From Pseudomonadota bacterium (GTDB taxonomy: Bacteria; Pseudomonadota; Alphaproteobacteria; Caulobacterales; Caulobacteraceae): a stretch of 8,257 bases of DNA. Below, in pieces: positions 5,763 to 8,257 of the stretch (positions within the stretch are counted from its first letter, which is position 1; every line of letters begins with the position of its first letter). Location: NCBI GenBank assembly GCA_023390245.1, contig JAEWDF010000121.1, positions 1 through 8,257 on the forward strand, read 5' to 3'. The translations under genes and the position numbers were made by a program. The notes under the pieces were generated by a model. The model was not told where the DNA came from. It searched no databases and saw only the letters and a list, made by a program, of their open reading frames with translations.

Positions 5763-6232
5763 CCGATCGACAGCCCGTCCAGCGCCCCCGCCCGGCTCAG
5801 CGCCTGGGCCAGCCGCGCCTCGGGCGACCAGTCCATGATGCGGCCCCGCACGAACAGGCCCCGTTCGTCCTCGACCGCCTCGTCCCAGATCCCGACCACC
5901 GTCCGCCCGTCGTGGCCGTGCAGCATCCTGACGCCGTCGGCGCCGGTCCGCGCCAGGCTGTCGGCGAACGCCCCCGCCTGCACCACATCCCCGTTCAGGT
6001 CGGCCGCGCCCCACAGCGAGGCGTAGCCTTCAATGAAAAGCGCGCCCGCGTTCTCCCTCCCCGTCCCGGGGAGGGTGGCCGAGCGCAGCGAGGTCGGGTG
6101 GGGGCGGCCACGCGACGCATCCCCGACGTCTTTCCTCTCCAGTGTCGCGACCTCGCCCTGCCGCCCCCACCCGGCGGCTTCGCCTCCCCCCTCCCCCGCG
6201 ATGCGGGGCAGGCTCATTCCGTCGCCGCTCAC
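5630..6232 (-). CDS. HK97-family prohead protease (GTA g4-like) with repeat-encoded N-terminus
   Basis: The GTG at 6232 gives a 200-residue protein and a GTGA overlap with the preceding gene, with GGAGG four bases upstream. The catalytic domain starts near residue 67 with FIEGYASLWGAADLNGDVV..GAF, the usual start of this family. The likely catalytic residues are His105 or His107 in MLHGHD (105 in the usual position) and Ser155 in LDGLSIGYRT. 'GVDLWEVSLVTFPMLPGARF' is the conserved end. The enzyme trims the capsid delta domain during head maturation. Residues about 8-60 are encoded by a palindromic repeat and have no expected place in the fold. An internal ATG at codon 6 is also possible, but no suitable ATG or GTG lies between the repeat and the catalytic domain. 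The 3' end overlaps the convergent plus-strand gene by 133 bp. The capsid gene, normally next, is about 2 kb away. Confidence 0.9.
   Translation of the reverse strand: MSGDGMSLPRIAGEGGGEAAGWGRQGEVATLERKDVGDASRGRPHPTSLRSATLPGTGRENAGALFIEGYASLWGAADLNGDVVQAGAFADSLARTGADGVRMLHGHDGRTVVGIWDEAVEDERGLFVRGRIMDWSPEARLAQALSRAGALDGLSIGYRTARARRAGRLRVLSGVDLWEVSLVTFPMLPGARFALEKRPD
6053..6209. repeat. Palindromic element inside the protease reading frame
   Basis: This element of about 157 bp has terminal hairpins and complementary inner arms. The left hairpin pairs CCCTCCCC (6055-6062) with GGGGAGGG (6068-6075). The right pairs CCCCGC (6194-6199) with GCGGGG (6203-6208) around a GAT loop. The inner arms CGGGTGGGGGCGGC (6095-6108) and GCCGCCCCCACCCG (6160-6173) are a perfect 14-base inverted repeat. 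The same architecture, with CTCCCC/GGGGAG end hairpins, occurs at 7652-7818. The frame across it stays open on the protease strand and is translated as protease residues about 8-60. It resembles dispersed intergenic palindromes common in GC-rich alphaproteobacteria, here caught within a gene. Confidence 0.8.
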
Positions 6233-6456
6233 CGTTCCTCCAGCCTCCGCTCGATCCGCTCCACCGCCGCTCGCGTCGCCTCGCCCTGCGCCTCCAGCCG
6301 CGCCAGCCGCTCGGCCACCAGCCGCTGCTCGCCCACGCGCTGCTCCAGCGTGGCGATCCGCGCCGCCGCCCCGCCGGCCCACAGCAGGCCGGCGACCGTC
6401 TGCACCGCCAGGGCCGCGATCACGGCCGCCGGAACCCGTCTCGGCGGCGCGATCAT
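6229..6456 (-). CDS. Small membrane/coiled-coil protein between portal and protease (GTA g3.5-like position)
   Basis: This 75-residue protein has a basic start (MIAPPRRV), one hydrophobic helix at about residues 9-31 (PAAVIAALAVQTVAGLLWAGG), then a charged coiled coil to the end (ATLEQRVGEQRLVAERLARLEAQGEATRAAVERIERRLEER). It occupies the place of the small unnumbered gene (g3.5) in RcGTA-like clusters. Its role is not established. ATG 6456 overlaps the portal stop as ATGA, and its own stop overlaps the protease GTG, so it is tightly coupled to both. The frame is open upstream to 6525 within the portal gene, but that is shadow sequence. The single-helix plus coiled-coil layout is shared with inner-membrane spanin subunits, though position argues for a head-gene accessory. 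Confidence 0.83.
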   Translation of the reverse strand: MIAPPRRVPAAVIAALAVQTVAGLLWAGGAAARIATLEQRVGEQRLVAERLARLEAQGEATRAAVERIERRLEER

Positions 6457-7625
6457 TCGCCCAGTCCCGCCATCCGCCGCCGCTCCGCCTCGGTGAGGAA
6501 GCTCGCCGCCTCCAGCCGCGCCCACAGCGCGTCCCGTTCCGGCTGCAGCGCCGCCACGGCGTCCAGGTCGGCCCGCACCTCGCAGTCCGGGAACCGCTCG
6601 CCCAACCAGCCGGTCAGCGCCCCCGCCGCCTTCCGCACCAGCGGGACCACCGTCTGGCGCCAGAAGGCCGCATTGGCCTCGCGATAGTTGGCGTAGGTCG
6701 CGTCCCCCGGAATTCCCAGCAGCTGCGGCGGGACCCCGAAGGCCAGGGCGATCTCGCGCGCCGCCGCATGCCGGCCGGCGACGAAATCCATCTCCGCCGG
6801 CGTCAGGCTCAGCGGCTTCCAGTCCATGCCGCCTTCCAGCAGCACCGGCCGCCCCGCGTTCGCCGCCCCCGCATAGCCTTCGTCAAGCTGCGCCTTCAGC
6901 GCCTCGAACTGCTCGCCGGTCAACCGCTCGCCGTCCTTCGCCCCATAGATCAGCGCGCCCGACGGCCGCGCCGCATTGTCCAGCAAGGCCTTGTTCCACG
7001 CCCCCGCCGCATTATGCGCGTCCACGCCCTGCGCCGCCGCCTCCAGCGGCGACAGGCCGTACCAGTCGTCCAGCGGATGCCACAGCTTCAGATGCATCAC
7101 CGGCGCCCAGCCGTCCGCCGCCCGCGCGATCCGCAGGGATCGTCCATCGACCGAATAGTCCCACGCCTCCGGCCATCCCGACCGGCCGGGGACCACCTTC
7201 ACCCGGTCGGACCTCAGCGCCCACAACTCGTCCGGCGCCCCGTCCCCGTCGGCGTCCCCGGTCGCCTCCACATAGGCGTTGCCCGAGACCTGGAGCGCGC
7301 CATAGAGCCCCTCCATCAGCTCCGCCCCCGACTGCTCGGGATTGGGCCGCCGGATCAGCCGCGCCAGCGGATGGTCCTCGTCCCTGACGCCTCCCACGAA
7401 CACCGCGAACGGCGCCGAGGCCGCGGCCTCGGCGATCATCCGCACGCAGCGATAGGCCACGGCGTTCCGCTGATAGCCCTCGCGCGCCAGGCTGGCGTAG
7501 TCGTTCGGCGTCCATCGCGGCCGTCCCACCGACGAAAAGGCCAGCACCGCCCCCGCCCGGCTCGCCTTCGCCTCGGGCGCATCCGGACGCGCACGCCGGC
7601 CGAACGGCCATCGCATCGAAACCAT
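6453..7625 (-). CDS. Portal protein, HK97 type (GTA g3-like)
   Basis: This 390-residue protein starts MVSMRWPFGRRARP. Family landmarks in order are 'Y..LAREGYQRNAVAYRCVRMIAEAAASAPF' (residues about 43-73), 'HPLARLIRRPNPEQSGAELME' (portal clip region), 'GNAYVEA', 'LWALRSDRVKVVPG', 'VMHLKLWHPLDDWYGLSPLEAAAQGVD', 'PSGALIYGAKDGERLTGEQFEALKAQLDEGYAG..NAGRPVLLEGGMDWKPLSLTPAEMDF' and 'IALAFGVPPQLLGIPGDATYANYREANAAFW', all typical of HK97/PF04860 portals. The dodecameric portal is the DNA entry ring and terminase docking site. AGGAG at 7632-7636 lies six bases before ATG 7625; a second in-frame ATG three codons later is possible. The frame is open upstream to 7790 but only through the palindromic repeat. 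Length is near the family norm. Confidence 0.95.
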   Translation of the reverse strand: MVSMRWPFGRRARPDAPEAKASRAGAVLAFSSVGRPRWTPNDYASLAREGYQRNAVAYRCVRMIAEAAASAPFAVFVGGVRDEDHPLARLIRRPNPEQSGAELMEGLYGALQVSGNAYVEATGDADGDGAPDELWALRSDRVKVVPGRSGWPEAWDYSVDGRSLRIARAADGWAPVMHLKLWHPLDDWYGLSPLEAAAQGVDAHNAAGAWNKALLDNAARPSGALIYGAKDGERLTGEQFEALKAQLDEGYAGAANAGRPVLLEGGMDWKPLSLTPAEMDFVAGRHAAAREIALAFGVPPQLLGIPGDATYANYREANAAFWRQTVVPLVRKAAGALTGWLGERFPDCEVRADLDAVAALQPERDALWARLEAASFLTEAERRRMAGLGE

Positions 7626-7651
7626 CGAAATCTCCTGAAATCCTATCGTCT

Positions 7652-7818
7652 CCTCCCCACGCAGTGGGGAGGGGGACCGCGCCTTTAGCCCTCGGGCTTG
7701 ACCCAAGGGGGTGGAGGGGTTCTTGCCGCATCTCCGCCGCCAGCGTCGCGGCAAGGAGCCCCTCCGTCGCGGCGCGGCGCGTCGCGCCACCTCCCCATCC
7801 GCTCCGCGGACGGGGAGG
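7652..7818. repeat. Palindromic element between terminase and portal genes
   Basis: Most of the 204-bp gap between terminase stop and portal start is an inverted-repeat element. The left hairpin is CCTCCCCAC (7652-7660), GCA loop, GTGGGGAGG (7664-7672). The right pairs CCTCCCC/TCCGC (7790-7802) with GCGGA/GGGGAGG (7806-7818), with one A-C mismatch. The inner arms, about 7713-7729 and 7748-7765, are complementary apart from one bulge and one mismatch (GGAGGGG ... CTTGCCGC against GCGGCAAG ... CCCCTCC). The terminal CTCCCC hairpins and nested arms match the layout of the element inside the protease gene. There is no T-run for intrinsic termination. It separates the portal from the terminase transcriptionally or post-transcriptionally, if it acts at all. 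Confidence 0.78.
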
Positions 7819-7829
7819 AGACCCGCTCT

Positions 7830-8257
7830 TTAAAGCCTGCGCACCCTCGGCCCCTTCCCGCCCGGCTCCAGCAACAGGCGCGTCACCGCCCACACCAGCG
7901 CATCCGCCCGGTCCGGGCTGGGCCCGCCGTCGACGCCCAGCGCCAGCATCTCCTCCTCCAGTGCCGGGAAATCCCCGCAATGGACCACCCGGCCCTGTTC
8001 GTAGAGCAGCGCCACCGGCTCCGCCCGCGCCGCCTTGGACCGCGAGGCGTGGACCAGCCGCACCGGGACCGGGCAATCCGACTGCGCCAGCACCGTCCTG
8101 ACCATCTCCCCGCCCTGGTTGCTCTCGGCGACGATCTCGGCGGCGCCGAAATCCCGCGCCGCCTTCACCGCCGCGCCGGCCCATCCCATCGGCGACAGGC
8201 CGCGCGCCGTCCGGTCGGCCAGCACGAAGGCCCGGTCATCCTTCCGTCCCGCGACCA
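7830..8257 (-). CDS. Terminase large subunit, C-terminal nuclease domain (GTA g2-like), partial
   Basis: The frame is open from the right edge of the window, giving 142 residues to the stop at 7830. The visible part is the RNase H-like nuclease domain: 'VAGRKDDRAFVLADRTARGLSPMGWAGAAVKAARDFGAAEIVAESNQGGEMVRTVLAQ' with the conserved E.NQGG.MV motif, then 'VPVRLVHASRSKAARAEPVALLYEQGRVVHCGDFPALEEEML', and 'SPDRADALVWAVTRLLL' with the conserved DALVWA aspartate. The N-terminal ATPase with its Walker motifs lies outside. In GTAs this enzyme packages random host DNA headfuls. A GTG at 8225 is only an internal codon. The gene is followed by a palindromic element, not an overlap with the portal gene. 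Confidence 0.95.
   Translation of the reverse strand, partial: VAGRKDDRAFVLADRTARGLSPMGWAGAAVKAARDFGAAEIVAESNQGGEMVRTVLAQSDCPVPVRLVHASRSKAARAEPVALLYEQGRVVHCGDFPALEEEMLALGVDGGPSPDRADALVWAVTRLLLEPGGKGPRVRRL

Noticed and set aside
4779..6014. Minus-strand open frame (411 codons) across the cassette and protease
   Set aside because: It would be antisense to three genes with coherent membrane helices and shared domains, and out of frame with the protease; no family motif is seen.
6033..7688. Long plus-strand open frame (551 codons) opposite portal and protease
   Set aside because: Composition is typical of GC-rich antisense shadow; the minus strand encodes well-recognised portal and protease domains.
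7626..7790. Upstream in-frame extension of the portal gene to ATG 7790
   Set aside because: The extra 55 residues are encoded by the palindromic element; ATG 7625 has an AGGAG at good spacing and matches the family start.
1..8257. CRISPR array, tRNA or rRNA genes
   Set aside because: No regularly spaced direct repeats, cloverleaf sequence with a TTCRA-type loop in place, or rRNA signature was found on either strand.

Overview
The window is very GC-rich, with strong third-position GC bias. It carries the head and head-to-tail part of a tailed-phage-like structural cluster on the minus strand. Read right to left, the order is terminase large subunit (C-terminal part), HK97-type portal, a small membrane/coiled-coil protein, HK97-type prohead protease, major capsid protein, gp6-like connector, head-tail adaptor, DUF3168-type tail terminator, major tail protein, two tail chaperone-like proteins (gp10-like and FW-motif type), and the start of a tape-measure-like protein. 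This is the order of genes g2 to g11 of the Rhodobacter capsulatus gene transfer agent (RcGTA). With the base composition and the intergenic palindromes, it suggests an alphaproteobacterium, most likely a Caulobacterales member (Caulobacter, Brevundimonas or Phenylobacterium type). A related HK97-like prophage cannot be excluded, because no integrase, repressor, replication or lysis genes fall inside the window.

The minus-strand genes are tightly packed. Six junctions are stop/start overlaps (portal/g3.5, g3.5/protease, g6/g7, g7/g8, g10/g10.1, g10.1/g11), and g8/g9 are two bases apart. The clear gaps are terminase-portal (204 bp), capsid-connector (147 bp) and major tail-chaperone (234 bp), and each is filled by an inverted-repeat element. 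A fourth palindromic element lies inside the reading frame of the prohead protease and supplies about a quarter of its predicted length, ahead of the catalytic domain.

The main anomaly is a three-gene cassette on the opposite (plus) strand at about 3746-5762, between the protease and the capsid genes, which are normally adjacent. Its products are a protein with two N-terminal membrane helices and a soluble domain, a four-helix membrane protein, and a protein with an N-terminal copy of the same soluble domain and two C-terminal membrane helices. The soluble domains of the first and third proteins look homologous (TPLE start, an (N/T)GAG motif, PIG, then DT.. followed by FE). The third gene runs 133 bp into the 3' end of the protease gene, tail to tail. 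I do not recognise a function for the cassette; it is the best candidate here for an undescribed accessory module.

In assembly terms, the terminase fills the head through the portal, the protease matures the capsid, and connector, adaptor and terminator join head to tail. The tail protein, chaperones and tape measure build the tail. Whether the plus-strand membrane operon takes part in the particle, in its release or in neither cannot be decided from sequence alone.
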